NCBI RefSeq assembly: GCF_020554865.1
Contig: NZ_JAJCIC010000006.1
Location: 92,227-156,226 of the forward strand
DNA from: Lacrimispora sp. 210928-DFI.3.58
GTDB taxonomy: Bacteria; Bacillota; Clostridia; Lachnospirales; Lachnospiraceae
Direction of reading: 5' to 3'
Length of the DNA: 64,000 nucleotides
Below the pieces are notes generated by a model, which saw only the letters and a program-made list of their open reading frames with translations, was not told the origin of the DNA and did not search any database. The position numbers were made by a program, and so were the translations under genes. Of the stretch, positions 16,712 to 25,612 are shown piece after piece; the stretch's first letter is position 1, and every line of letters starts with the position of its first letter.

Positions 16712-17491
16712 TCATAAAAACAGCTTCCATATGGCCACCATAATGGAAAAAACAGCAATTCCCTTTTTTAACACGGTCTGGTTGATCCTTACTGCATTTT
16801 TGCTGCCAAAGGCAACGCCTGTCCCGTGGAATATGAGTGCCACTGCCATGATAGGCAGAAGCTTTACCGGGGAGCATTGGAGCAGATAGCCTGCGCAGGC
16901 CGGAAGACCGATAAATACGGAATCAAACAGAGCCACGCCTACGGCGGTGCGGATGTTAATCCCCAGCACCACTAAAAGGGGCATGACGAGCACCGGACCT
17001 CCTGCACCGGACAGGGCACAGATGGCTCCTGTGAAAAAGCCCAGAAGGAGGGTTGCTGGCAGATGCCTGACAATGGACCATGCCTCCGGCCTCTGGCCTG
17101 CCCTCTGCTTCTCTGCTTTGTCCTTTCCTGCTCCATCCTTCCGAAGCAGTATGGAAATCCCCGACAGCAGCACCACCACATAGAGCAGTGTCTTTACCAT
17201 ATGCTCCGGTATGATGAGATTCAGCTTCACTCCCAATATGGCCCCTGCCAGGCTTCCTGCACTCAACCGCAGGCCAAAGGGCACATCCAGGTTTCCCGCC
17301 CTGTGGTAGTGAAAGGAACCCAGGGCCCCGGAAACAATGAACGCAGCAAAGCTTAACGCCAGCCCTTCTGTCACCTCCAGCCCCAAAGGCCCTGTATATA
17401 TAATAGGAAGCAAAAATCCAGCCACCCCTGTCAGGCCTACCAATGCCCCCACGATCAAATTTGCGGCTGCTGCAATAAGCCAGAACGCCAT
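16712..17491 (-). CDS. TauE/SafE-family permease
   Basis: A protein of 259 residues with about eight hydrophobic helices. It shows the two TauE/SafE repeats: FWLIAAAANLIVGALVGLTG at the start, and LGFFTGAICALSGAGGPVLV in the second half. The family moves sulfite, sulfonates or small organic acids. AGGAGGAG precedes the ATG. It is the last gene of the DUF3100/partner/amidohydrolase/TauE operon, so it may export or import a product of the amidohydrolase; this is inference from position. Confidence 0.85.
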   Translation of the reverse strand: MAFWLIAAAANLIVGALVGLTGVAGFLLPIIYTGPLGLEVTEGLALSFAAFIVSGALGSFHYHRAGNLDVPFGLRLSAGSLAGAILGVKLNLIIPEHMVKTLLYVVVLLSGISILLRKDGAGKDKAEKQRAGQRPEAWSIVRHLPATLLLGFFTGAICALSGAGGPVLVMPLLVVLGINIRTAVGVALFDSVFIGLPACAGYLLQCSPVKLLPIMAVALIFHGTGVAFGSKNAVRINQTVLKKGIAVFSIMVAIWKLFL

Positions 17492-17523
17492 GCTTCTCTC
17501 CTCCTGTTTTCGTAACTATTTCA

Positions 17524-18834
17524 TCATTGTCCCCGGGCCTCCATGTACTTCCTTGACTCGTACATGATCCGCTCCTCATCCAGGGACAGCACCTTCCTGT
17601 TCTTCATGAGAAGCCTTCCCCCCACGATCATATCCCACACATCCCCTGCATTCACACACTCAAGCAGAGTATGCAGCTTATTTCCCGTAGGGCATAGATG
17701 GGGCTGATCCATGTTGATGCTGATCATGTCTGCCTTATATCCGGCCTCCAGTCTTCCAAGGCTTCCTTCCTCTCCCAGAGCAGCCGCCCCGCCCTCCAGG
17801 ACGATCTGAAACAGCCTTTCTGCCGGCATTACCTTTGGATTTCCGTTGGGAACCCCGTGGTAAATATTCATGATGGAGCGGAATATCTTCATCTCATTCC
17901 ACAGGCTCAAACCCCCGTGGGCAGCGCCGTCTGTGCCCATTCCCACCGGGATCCCCATCTCCAGAAGCTTTGGCGTGTCAGGCACTGCCTTGCCGCAGTT
18001 GCTGAAGGGACAGTGGCAGACTCTAACACCTCTCTCCTTGATAAGCTCTATCTCCGCCTCTGTAAGGATCAGGCTGTGAGCCCCCAGGAAATGACTGCCG
18101 AGAGCCCCCATTTTTTCCAGATATTCATAGGGCCTCATGCCCTCCCTCTTGACGATGCCGCTGACCTCTCCCATATATTCATTCATATGAGCCTGGAGCA
18201 TAGTTTCCCTCTCCTCTGCCTTTTTCGCTGCCAGCTCCACCAGCTTATTGGAGCAGGAATTTAAAGCCCTCAGGGAATAGTAGACCTTCAAATTTCCTTT
18301 ATGGTGGAAATGGTCAAAGAGGTCGTCTGTGCGCTTAACGGCTCCTTCTGCATCCATGGCAATGGAAGCCGGCAGTCCCTCCTCGTCCATGGTAGAGTAG
18401 GAAAGCGCTCCTCTCAGCCCGCTCTCCCCATAGACAGCCGCTGCGTCCTCCATAAAATAGCTCCCCGCATCCACAAAGCCGGTAGTGCCGCATTTGATCA
18501 TCTCCAGTGCTGCTGCCTGGGCGGAGAGGCGCATTTTTTCCGGTGTCAGGGTGCTCTCAAAGGGAAGCATGATCCTGGTCCAGATGATCGGCTTTGCATC
18601 CAGCACCAGCCCCTTTAACAGCTGCTGTCCCGTATGCATATGGCTGTCTATCAGTCCCGGCATAAAGAGCTTTCCCTTTCCGGAAAGCACCTCCTTTGCC
18701 TCCCACTTCTCCCCCAAGCCTTTCCCAATTTCCCGGATCACGCCTTCAGAGACAGCGATATCCACATTTTCCTCCAGCGTCTCGTAATCCTTTAACACTG
18801 CTGCATTTTTTATCAATAAATCACATGCTGCCAT
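17524..18834 (-). CDS. Metal-dependent amidohydrolase (ATZ/TRZ-like)
   Basis: A 436-residue TIM-barrel hydrolase. Metal ligands are visible as H65 and H67 (DSHMHTG), H216 (QAHMNE, with catalytic E219), H253 (GAHSL) and D302 (GTDGAAHGG). This is the cytosine/adenosine-deaminase-like subgroup that includes MtaD, SsnA, guanine deaminase and atrazine hydrolases; the substrate cannot be told. It probably hydrolyses or deaminates a heterocycle or amidine in the cytosol. Two transporters lie upstream in the same operon and a TauE-like permease downstream. GAGGA precedes the ATG. Confidence 0.9.
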   Translation of the reverse strand: MAACDLLIKNAAVLKDYETLEENVDIAVSEGVIREIGKGLGEKWEAKEVLSGKGKLFMPGLIDSHMHTGQQLLKGLVLDAKPIIWTRIMLPFESTLTPEKMRLSAQAAALEMIKCGTTGFVDAGSYFMEDAAAVYGESGLRGALSYSTMDEEGLPASIAMDAEGAVKRTDDLFDHFHHKGNLKVYYSLRALNSCSNKLVELAAKKAEERETMLQAHMNEYMGEVSGIVKREGMRPYEYLEKMGALGSHFLGAHSLILTEAEIELIKERGVRVCHCPFSNCGKAVPDTPKLLEMGIPVGMGTDGAAHGGLSLWNEMKIFRSIMNIYHGVPNGNPKVMPAERLFQIVLEGGAAALGEEGSLGRLEAGYKADMISINMDQPHLCPTGNKLHTLLECVNAGDVWDMIVGGRLLMKNRKVLSLDEERIMYESRKYMEARGQ

Positions 18835-18847
18835 ATGGTTTTCCTCC

Positions 18848-19294
18848 TCAGATCGCCCCTGCCAATGTCAGCACCAGCTGATCCCACAGGCAGGACCCCA
18901 GAAATGTCCCTGTCATAACAAAGATACCCACGATCAATATCTTCCAGCCCTGGCTTACAAAGGTCTTTAACTGGTCACTGATAGCCAGGCCTGCAAATGC
19001 ACCTACCATGGTAAAAGGCGCTGTAAAATTAATATTTCCTGCTGCCCGGATCACAAACTCCCTGATAGGAGAGACCGGTGACGCCGAGATCAGCCCGATG
19101 ATCGAGCAGTATGCCAAAACCGGAAGCTTTAAGGGCAGCACCTTTACCAAAAATACCGCGATCATGGAGATCACCAGGAGAACTGCCAGCCCCGGAAGGG
19201 ATTCTCCAAAGGGCACGCCGTATCCCACCAGATTTGCAAGGCCTGTTCCGTAGGCCCCTATTACAAACAATACCAACCATTCTATGTATCTCAT
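18848..19294 (-). CDS. Small membrane partner of DUF3100 protein
   Basis: A 148-residue protein with about four hydrophobic helices (for example FVIGAYGTGLANLVGYGVPF and KILIVGIFVMTGTFLGSCLW). I do not recognise a family name. Its ATG overlaps the stop of the DUF3100 gene (ATGA), which points to a two-subunit membrane complex. Its stop lies 13 bases before the amidohydrolase start. A role in substrate uptake for the amidohydrolase is inferred from position only. Confidence 0.75.
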   Translation of the reverse strand: MRYIEWLVLFVIGAYGTGLANLVGYGVPFGESLPGLAVLLVISMIAVFLVKVLPLKLPVLAYCSIIGLISASPVSPIREFVIRAAGNINFTAPFTMVGAFAGLAISDQLKTFVSQGWKILIVGIFVMTGTFLGSCLWDQLVLTLAGAI

Positions 19295-20157
19295 TTGTTT
19301 TCCCCCTCTTTCTGTTCTCTCTTTGCATTCCAGGCAAATTTCCCCAGCCTGGGCTCCAGGAAGGTATAGAGCTTGTCACACAGCGGGATCGCCAAAAACA
19401 TGGTAATGTAAATACCGGTGATGCCTGCCATGGTCTCTCCGGCGCTGGCCATGGTGGAAATAGTCTCTGCCCAGTCCGGATAAATGGTACAGAGGCTTGC
19501 ACTGGCACTGGCCATCATGATGCCTGCCCCTACGCCTGAGGCAAGGCCCAGTGCCTGGGGATGGAACCATCCCGTCATTCCGATCAGGGAGGCCATCAGT
19601 CCAAAGTAGATCGTTCCAACCATTCCTCCCACAATGTAGATGGAAAGGCTTCCCCTGGCCTCTGCCGAATCAGGGCCGTAAATGTTGTTGATCAGCGCCA
19701 TGTGGTATTCCCTGTTGATCGAATGGCAGGCGCCTACCGCCTCCCTCTTCATTCCCAGGAGGACTGCCACAGGGACAGCCAGCACTGGTCCCAGGAGATT
19801 ACCAAAGCCGTGGAGCAACAGAGCCGGACCTGAGCTTAAAATGGTATCAATGTTTGCCCCTGCCGTGATGCCAAGCTTTGCGATAAAGGGACAGATCCCT
19901 ACCACCACCAGCTTTGAGGCTGCCTTTACATGCCTGTTATCCACGATCTTAAGCACCTGAGGACCGCTTAACACGCCTAAAATAATGGCATAAAAGATCG
20001 GAAACAGGATAAACATTCCCTTCCCCACCGGAATCTTTATCTGACCGATATTGTCAGCGATCAGTATGAAGACATATGCCAATGCATATATCCTCCATTC
20101 CAGTGCAAACCGTTCCTTCAGGGAACCATATGTGTACGTCTCTTTTTTTCTGCTCAT
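19291..20157 (-). CDS. DUF3100-family membrane protein
   Basis: A 288-residue protein with about eight hydrophobic helices. It matches my knowledge of DUF3100: FPIFYAIILGVLSGP, KLGITAGANIDTILSSGPAL and CHSINREYHMALINNIYGPD. The family is assumed to transport but has no assigned substrate. AAAGGAGGAG precedes the ATG. It opens the operon, is followed with ATGA overlap by a small membrane protein, and is divergent from a Crp/Fnr regulator. Confidence 0.85.
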   Translation of the reverse strand: MSRKKETYTYGSLKERFALEWRIYALAYVFILIADNIGQIKIPVGKGMFILFPIFYAIILGVLSGPQVLKIVDNRHVKAASKLVVVGICPFIAKLGITAGANIDTILSSGPALLLHGFGNLLGPVLAVPVAVLLGMKREAVGACHSINREYHMALINNIYGPDSAEARGSLSIYIVGGMVGTIYFGLMASLIGMTGWFHPQALGLASGVGAGIMMASASASLCTIYPDWAETISTMASAGETMAGITGIYITMFLAIPLCDKLYTFLEPRLGKFAWNAKREQKEGENK

Positions 20158-20284
20158 AAGAGCCTCCTCCTTTCCAGCCGGCTGTTATCTTCCCCGTCCG
20201 GCTGTTACAATCACCTTGTACTGATATTTTAGACAAAAGGGATTTTCAAAAAAAGGACAAATGAGCACTTTTGAACAATTTTTA

Positions 20285-20314
20285 TTGATTTTGGGAAATC
20301 TTCCGTGATATACT
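20285..20314 (+). promoter_or_regulatory. Putative promoter of the Crp/Fnr gene
   Basis: TTGATT and TATACT are separated by 18 bases, about 38 bases before the start codon. The 194-base divergent gap also holds a possible minus-strand promoter (TTGAAA, 17 bases, TATCAG) for the DUF3100 operon. Confidence 0.55.
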
Positions 20315-20351
20315 TATGAAAATTTGATGTTATCAGAAATGAGGGAACTCT

Positions 20352-21059
20352 ATGACCTTAAGCGAACTGGAGGCCCAATACCCGGCCCTGCTCCCATACA
20401 CAAAAAATATGCCTGAGGATATCCGCAGGCGTTGTACTGTCCGGACTCATCCCGCCGGATCTATCATTCATCAAAAGGATATGGAGCTTCATTATTTCGG
20501 CATTGTGGCCACAGGGGAAAACAGGGTGATCAATGAATTTGAAAATGGCAATGTCTATATGATCGAGACCAACAAGCCCATTGATTTCATCGGCGAGGTG
20601 ACGATCCTGGCACAGATGCCCAGGACCTCTGTCACCATTGAGGCTGTCACAGAGACCATCGCCGCCTATATCAGCCGCAAAGATGCGGAACGCTGGCTTT
20701 CCCAGGACGCACAGATCCTGCGCCTGGTCTCACGACATGTGGCATTTAAGCTCTACCGTTCCTCCTACAGCAACGGAGCAAAGCTCTTCTATCCTCCCAG
20801 CTATCTTCTGCTGGACTATCTGGTACAGCACGGCCGGGCAGAGGGCATGGAAAGCGCCCATCCGCCAAAAAGCCTTACCATCGGCCAGACAAGGCAGCAC
20901 CTCCAGGAGGCCATCGGTGTCAATGTAAAAACATTGAACCGCACCATCCGTCATCTGAAGGATGAGGGATTTTTCAGTCTGTGCAAGGGCAAGATCACCT
21001 ATGACCGGACCCAGTATCTGAAGGCATTGGAATGGCTCAGGCTGGCAAAAGACAAATGA
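20352..21059 (+). CDS. Crp/Fnr-family transcriptional regulator
   Basis: A 235-residue protein. Residues ~20-130 form a cyclic-nucleotide-binding-like barrel (HPAGSIIHQKDMELHYFGIV, GEVTILAQMPRTSVTIEAV); a C-terminal winged helix-turn-helix follows (TIGQTRQHLQEAIGVNVKTL then RTIRHLKDEGFF). The cAMP-contact residues of Crp and the cysteines of Fnr are not seen, so the ligand is unknown. It is divergent from the DUF3100/amidohydrolase/TauE operon and is the obvious candidate to regulate it. Confidence 0.88.
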   Translation: MTLSELEAQYPALLPYTKNMPEDIRRRCTVRTHPAGSIIHQKDMELHYFGIVATGENRVINEFENGNVYMIETNKPIDFIGEVTILAQMPRTSVTIEAVTETIAAYISRKDAERWLSQDAQILRLVSRHVAFKLYRSSYSNGAKLFYPPSYLLLDYLVQHGRAEGMESAHPPKSLTIGQTRQHLQEAIGVNVKTLNRTIRHLKDEGFFSLCKGKITYDRTQYLKALEWLRLAKDK

Positions 21060-21068
21060 CAGCAGCTC

Positions 21069-22442
21069 TTACCCCCGTCTCCTGCATGCACTCTCCTCCA
21101 CAGCCTTTGACAACACGATGAGTGCCATCACGTTGGGGATCACCATCAGCTGATTGAACATATCTGCCAGCTCCCATACAAGGTCATTTGAAAGACAGGA
21201 GCCCAGGATGATAAATACGACTGCAAGCAGGGAATAGATGGGGACTGCCTTTTGGCCAAACAGATCGATCACATTGATCTTTCCGAACAGGTTCCAGCTG
21301 ATGATCGTAGAAAATGCAAAGAACAGGAGGCAAACAGCCACAAACAGATTTCCCAGCCTGGCGCCGAATATGCTTGAAAAAGCGATCTGGGCCATGTTGG
21401 CCTTGCTGATGCCCTCGGCTGCACCGGATACCAGCACTCCGTCTCCTGTATATAAGGTGGAGATGACGATAAGCGCTGTCATTGTCAGGACCACAAAGGT
21501 ATCAATAAATACACCGATCATGGCTACTACTCCCTGGTCATGGGGAGACGGTACATTTGCCATGGCATGTGCATGAGGTGTGGATCCCATACCTGCTTCA
21601 TTGGAAAACAGACCGCGCTTGACGCCCTGGCTCACCGCTGTTTTCAGGGCATAGCCAAAGCTTCCGCCTATGATTGCATTGGGCATAAATGCATATTTGA
21701 AAATGACCGCAAAGGTCTCCGGGATATAACGGATCCTGACGCACAGAACGATCAGCCCCCCTAACAGGTACAGGATCGCCATGACAGGCACCAGTTTTTC
21801 TGTCACCGATGCAATACGGGATACACCTCCCAGGAAGATAAATCCGGCAGCCAGAGCTGCCAGAACACCCATAACCCAGGAGGGAATGCCGAAAGCCGTA
21901 CTGCAGGTCGCCCCAATGGAATTGGACTGCACCATGCAGCCCATAAAGCCAAGAGCCAGGATAATGGCTACAGAGAAAAAGCCTGCCAGTATTTTTCCAA
22001 AATGATTATCGTAGGCCCTTTTTATGTAGTAAACAGGGCCGCCTAAGATCGTACCGTCCTGGTTCACGATCCTGGTCTCCTGGGCCAGTACAGCCTCTGC
22101 ATACACGGTCGCCATGCCGAACAGGGCAATGATCCACATCCAGAAAATCGCTCCCGGCCCTCCTGTCAGGATCGCTCCGCAGGCTCCGATGATATTGCCG
22201 GTGCCTACCTGGGCTGCAATGGCGGTTGCCAGGGCCTGGAAGGAGCTAAGTCCATTTTCCTGCTTTCCTCCCCGCATGGTGAATTTTCCAAACACCTTAT
22301 TCATACCTTCGCCAAAGCAGCGGAACTGCACAAATCTGGTCTTAATGGAAAAGAAAAGTCCTGTGCCCACCAGCAAAAACACCAGGATGTAATCAGAAAG
22401 ATAAAAATTGATCTTTTGCACGATCTGCAACATTGTCTGCAT
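21069..22442 (-). CDS. Alanine/glycine:cation symporter (AGCS family)
   Basis: A 457-residue protein with about 11 hydrophobic helices. AGCS signatures are visible: FFSIKTRFVQFRCF, a conserved GTGNIIGACGAI with ATAIAAQVGTGN upstream, and RGLFSNEAGMGSTPHAHA. It takes up glycine or alanine with Na+ or H+. A glycine riboswitch in its leader makes glycine the likely substrate or signal. GGAGG precedes the ATG. It ends 10 bases after the convergent Crp/Fnr gene. Confidence 0.93.
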   Translation of the reverse strand: MQTMLQIVQKINFYLSDYILVFLLVGTGLFFSIKTRFVQFRCFGEGMNKVFGKFTMRGGKQENGLSSFQALATAIAAQVGTGNIIGACGAILTGGPGAIFWMWIIALFGMATVYAEAVLAQETRIVNQDGTILGGPVYYIKRAYDNHFGKILAGFFSVAIILALGFMGCMVQSNSIGATCSTAFGIPSWVMGVLAALAAGFIFLGGVSRIASVTEKLVPVMAILYLLGGLIVLCVRIRYIPETFAVIFKYAFMPNAIIGGSFGYALKTAVSQGVKRGLFSNEAGMGSTPHAHAMANVPSPHDQGVVAMIGVFIDTFVVLTMTALIVISTLYTGDGVLVSGAAEGISKANMAQIAFSSIFGARLGNLFVAVCLLFFAFSTIISWNLFGKINVIDLFGQKAVPIYSLLAVVFIILGSCLSNDLVWELADMFNQLMVIPNVMALIVLSKAVEESACRRRG

Positions 22443-22468
22443 GATATTCTGCCTCCTTCACATAGAAA

Positions 22469-22494
22469 AGCCGCTGAACCAACATCCAGCGACT
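22469..22494 (-). promoter_or_regulatory. Hairpin between riboswitch and symporter start
   Basis: On the minus strand AGTCGCTG and CAGCGGCT pair (one G-T wobble) around a 10-base loop and are followed by TTTTC. It may be the expression platform, as terminator or antiterminator partner, of the glycine riboswitch. Confidence 0.5.
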
Positions 22495-22547
22495 CTGAAG
22501 AACAAGATCCATATGCAGACAATGAACACATATCATAAATACTGCCC

Positions 22548-22626
22548 GCTCTGTCCTTTTGCCTGAGAGATTCGGCTGTACGCCTTGCACCTTCGGCACT
22601 CATAAATGAGATTCTCCAGAGTTTCC
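22548..22626 (-). promoter_or_regulatory. Glycine riboswitch aptamer
   Basis: On the minus strand the leader has ACTCTGGAGAA, then GTGCCGAAGGTGCAAG, then ATCTCTCAGGCAAAAGGACA and GAG. These are the conserved glycine-riboswitch elements; P1 closes by CTCTG/CAGAG. Only one aptamer is evident rather than the common tandem pair. It controls the AGCS symporter downstream, which fits glycine-responsive uptake. Confidence 0.92.
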
Positions 22627-22677
22627 TCCACCTTCAGTTTCCATTAGATTCTAAAGGCTTCTTAGGAAAGCAAATGT

Positions 22678-22706
22678 ATGATAACACATTCTTAAGGAAA
22701 GAGCAA
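22678..22706 (-). promoter_or_regulatory. Promoter upstream of the glycine riboswitch
   Basis: On the minus strand TTGCTC and TATCAT are separated by 17 bases, about 50 bases before the aptamer. It shows that native chromosome continues at least to ~22706, just outside the mobile element. Confidence 0.6.
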
Positions 22707-22759
22707 GTATTTACGAAAAATTATATATGTGTTTTTGACTATCTTTTTATATCTTCTTA

Positions 22760-22799
22760 AATGTCCGCAAAGCCTTATTTTATCGGCTCTACGGGCATT
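22760..22799. terminator. Hairpin beyond the integrase gene
   Basis: AATGTCCG pairs with CGGGCATT and AGCC with GGCT inside, followed by TTTTGC on the plus strand. It isolates the integrase end of the element from the flanking symporter leader. Confidence 0.6.
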
Positions 22800-22807
22800 T
22801 TGCTTTT

Positions 22808-22879
22808 GTGGTAAACCTCACATATCTAGGTCTATCTTCTTATATTTTCTCTATCAAACGTGGTTAAAATCGTGGTAAA
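22808..22879 (+). repeat. GTGGTAAA direct repeats, integrase-side end
   Basis: GTGGTAAA occurs at 22808 and 22872, and GTGGTTAAA at 22860, immediately beyond the integrase stop. The same motif recurs in the same orientation at the other end (30311, 30322). Tn916-type integrases bind such arm-type repeats near each end, so these are probable Int arm sites. Confidence 0.6.
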
Positions 22880-22884
22880 TACTT

Positions 22885-24078
22885 CTATGCAATTAGACGC
22901 TGAACCTCTGATTTTGCGGTATCTATGGACGCATGAGCGTACCAATTCATTGTGATACTAATGTTTGAATGCCCCATGATATACTGTAAATCTTTTGGGT
23001 TCATGTTCTTGCTTGCCAGCCTTGTGCAGAACGTATGGCGTAGCGTATGCGGTGTGATATGTGGCAAGGGATTGTCTTTGTGGTGCTTGTTGTATTTCTT
23101 TACCATACGGACAAATAAGGCGTTGTAATCAATCGCAACTTTTGGCTTGTCCTTATGATTGACAAATAGGAAATTGCCCCGTCCGTCTATCACAAATGGT
23201 TCTGCCTTTGGGCGTTTCTTCATAACCCGTTGAAATGCCTGTATCGTTTCTCTGCTTAATGGTACTTGCCTTATTCCGCTTTTCGTCTTAGGCGTTTCAA
23301 TATAATAGCCTTGTTCCTTGCTCTTTAGTAACTGGTGGTCGATAATCACAACTTCATTCTTGAAATCAATATCGGCTACTGTCAGTCCGCACAGTTCCGA
23401 GATACGAAGTCCTGTTTTTAACAGTATCAGCACATCATCATAATACTTGTGATACACATTGTCCGTCTTGATGAATGAGAGTAAGGCTTGTTCCTGTTCC
23501 TCTGTCAATGCAACTTTCTCTTTGGTATCATTTTCTAGGACTTCACTTAACTTGAAATCAAAGGGATTTTTCCTTACGCAATCGTCTTGTATGGCGATAT
23601 AGAATGACGCTTTTAACGAGCGTTTATGGTTGTTAATGGTATTGTAGGAAAAGCCTTTGTCTTTCATGCGTACCGCCCATTCTTTAGCGTCAGAGGGCTT
23701 GATTGTATCAATGCTCCTAGCACCCAACTTGTCCTCTTTCAATAACCGCATGAGTTGTTCCCGTTGTTTCATTGTGCTTTTCTTCACATTTGCCCTCTGT
23801 GCGTTCTGTTTGGCATAGAGTTGGCAAAGCGTCATTTTCTTGCCTGTGCTGTCGATACCGTCCTCAATATCCCGTCTTATCTGCTGTTCCAGTTCTCGAA
23901 GTGAGGGTTTTTCCCGTTTTCCCTTTGGTGTCGGGTCTGTGGGTGTCAATCTCCAAGCATACACATATTTTGTGTTTCCAAATGCGTCTACATATTTATA
24001 TAAGTATTTTCCGTCTGTTCGTTGGCTCTCTCCAGTATGCAGGATACGACCTTTGCTATCCCGTCTTTTTTCTTTCAT
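22885..24078 (-). CDS. int: Tn916-family tyrosine integrase
   Basis: A 397-residue tyrosine recombinase. Residues 1-70 are the arm-binding domain (KGRILHTGESQRTDGKYLYK), followed by a core-binding domain (~80-180) and a catalytic domain. The active site is complete: R225 (GLRISEL), K264 (ETPKTKSG), H344 and R347 (HTLRHTF), H370 (GHSN) and Y380 (NWYAHA), at the same places as in Tn916 Int. It should excise and integrate the element. GGAAAGGAG precedes the ATG. It follows xis on the same strand. Confidence 0.96.
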   Translation of the reverse strand: MKEKRRDSKGRILHTGESQRTDGKYLYKYVDAFGNTKYVYAWRLTPTDPTPKGKREKPSLRELEQQIRRDIEDGIDSTGKKMTLCQLYAKQNAQRANVKKSTMKQREQLMRLLKEDKLGARSIDTIKPSDAKEWAVRMKDKGFSYNTINNHKRSLKASFYIAIQDDCVRKNPFDFKLSEVLENDTKEKVALTEEQEQALLSFIKTDNVYHKYYDDVLILLKTGLRISELCGLTVADIDFKNEVVIIDHQLLKSKEQGYYIETPKTKSGIRQVPLSRETIQAFQRVMKKRPKAEPFVIDGRGNFLFVNHKDKPKVAIDYNALFVRMVKKYNKHHKDNPLPHITPHTLRHTFCTRLASKNMNPKDLQYIMGHSNISITMNWYAHASIDTAKSEVQRLIA

Positions 24079-24156
24079 GGTGTCTGCTCCTTTCCTTGTT
24101 GGAAAGAGCCTTGATATGACTTGTGTTCATCATAACACATACAAGGCTCATTTGCA

Positions 24157-24360
24157 TTAGATTGCGTCCAATTTGTCAATGACCTGTTCAAACTGTCGGC
24201 GTTTAATCTGTATGCGGTTGCCATTCATAATGAGCCAGCCAGCGTCCTTGTTTTCCTCTGCCAATCGTCTTAACTTGTTTTCTCCAATGCGGAAATACTT
24301 TGACGCTTCTTCAATGGTAAGGGTGTATTTTTCCCATACGGGAATATCGTTGTTATTCAT
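24157..24360 (-). CDS. xis: Tn916-type excisionase
   Basis: A 67-residue protein nearly identical in plan to Tn916 Xis: [20 protein letters not shown], then [13 protein letters not shown] and [13 protein letters not shown]. It is a winged-helix DNA-bending factor that directs Int toward excision. GGGGG lies before the ATG, and its start overlaps the relaxase stop by one base (TGATG). Confidence 0.95.
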   Translation of the reverse strand: MNNNDIPVWEKYTLTIEEASKYFRIGENKLRRLAEENKDAGWLIMNGNRIQIKRRQFEQVIDKLDAI

Positions 24361-25370
24361 CAGATACCCCCTTTCCCATGTTTTGTGTCATACTGGATAT
24401 AGGGGATAAGGTCGGTGCGGTTTATCCTCTGTAAATGGGCGGTTAATTTACTGGAAAGGGAATTGCTGTATCTTGCCTTATCAAGCATAGTTCCTACTTT
24501 TTCCAGTCCACCTAATGCGTCATGTTCTTCCAAGAAATAAAAACTTTTGACAGCGGAAATGACGCCACCCTCTGTGAGCCATTGCTGTGTTTCTTCAAGG
24601 GAATTATGCTGCTTTGGTACTTGCAGTTTCAAGACTTCCACAGCCCCTAAAAAGCGTTCCCAAAATCGACACGTTTTCCACCTGCTTTTATTACTTTCGT
24701 TTCTGTTTGGCACGACAAAGCGTAGGTTGTTTGCCAGTAGCCCGAAAGCCAGTTCCCCAAGTTCCAGCGGTCTGTCCTTAAATGTCATGGCAAAAACATG
24801 AGCCTTATCATCACGCAGTTGCATTTCTGTTCGTTTCCAACTGCCGACTTCCTCAAGCGTCTTATTATGTTTTGAACAGACTTCCTTATCCTTATCATAA
24901 AAGCGGTAGGATAATCCAGATTTTCCAGCACCGATATAAACAGTCTTTGCGGTGTCGAAATCGTCAAACTTGCTTTCATCAAAGTGGTAGCCCTCACTAT
25001 TGGAGATAAATTCCTCTTTTTCGCATTTCTTCTTTATCTGCTCTATGGTAAAGAATGGCTTTTCGTTCTTATCATCAATGGCAATATCAAGTCTTGTGAA
25101 ATGAAAATTATCCAGTCCGTATCTTCGCTCACAGCGTCGGAACATATCCCCAAAGGTATAATTCCTACTGTCGAGAATACGGAAAATATCATCACAACCT
25201 CTGCCAGTCATAACAAGATAACAGCCTAGCCCCTGTGGGTTGTCCTCTGTCTTTCTTGCGTCCCCCGATACATAAATATCTCCAATCTGCCAGCGTGCTT
25301 GATAGGTTTTGTATTTAATGCTTGCCGGATAGACATTGAAAATATCAGTCGGTAAACCTAAAATGTGCAT
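24360..25370 (-). CDS. mobT: Rep_trans/MobT-type relaxase, 5' end frame-disrupted
   Basis: A 336-codon frame of the replication-initiation-factor (Rep_trans) family that includes Tn916 Orf20 and MobT. Motifs are [11 protein letters not shown] and [10 protein letters not shown], the latter holding the likely nicking tyrosine. It would nick oriT to start transfer. Family similarity seems to continue upstream of the first ATG (IDYISIVFETATAEDVI just before it), but that frame has no ATG, GTG or TTG. A good start with AAAGGAG at 25458 lies in another frame and stops after 11 codons; the shift falls at an A5 run (25435-25439). It may be frameshifted, or need slippage. Confidence 0.85.
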   Translation of the reverse strand: MHILGLPTDIFNVYPASIKYKTYQARWQIGDIYVSGDARKTEDNPQGLGCYLVMTGRGCDDIFRILDSRNYTFGDMFRRCERRYGLDNFHFTRLDIAIDDKNEKPFFTIEQIKKKCEKEEFISNSEGYHFDESKFDDFDTAKTVYIGAGKSGLSYRFYDKDKEVCSKHNKTLEEVGSWKRTEMQLRDDKAHVFAMTFKDRPLELGELAFGLLANNLRFVVPNRNESNKSRWKTCRFWERFLGAVEVLKLQVPKQHNSLEETQQWLTEGGVISAVKSFYFLEEHDALGGLEKVGTMLDKARYSNSLSSKLTAHLQRINRTDLIPYIQYDTKHGKGGI

Positions 25371-25458
25371 GATTACATCTTCAGCGGTTGCCGTTTCAAA
25401 TACAATGCTGATGTAATCAATCTTAACGGATAAATTTTTGTGTGTAGTTATAGTGCAT
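25371..25458 (-). pseudogene. Out-of-frame 5' segment of the relaxase gene
   Basis: ATG at 25458 follows AAAGGAGTA and encodes MHYNYTQKFIR before a TAA. The neighbouring frame from the A5 run reads NLSVKIDYISIVFETATAED straight into the relaxase. Deleting one A, or adding two, would join them. This could be a real mutation, a sequencing error, a programmed shift or a leader peptide. Confidence 0.6.
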
Positions 25459-25612
25459 TACTCCTTTCGTATGCCCCGTTTTTTTGCGGGGTAAAAATAG
25501 CGTTTTGTCCTTTATTTATCACAGTTTCTAGGTACTATGACATGTATGCGCAGGGCGGTGTTACATATACGCCCTTTACGAGCGCCTAAAGGCGTTCCCT
25601 TTCTTCCTGTGT

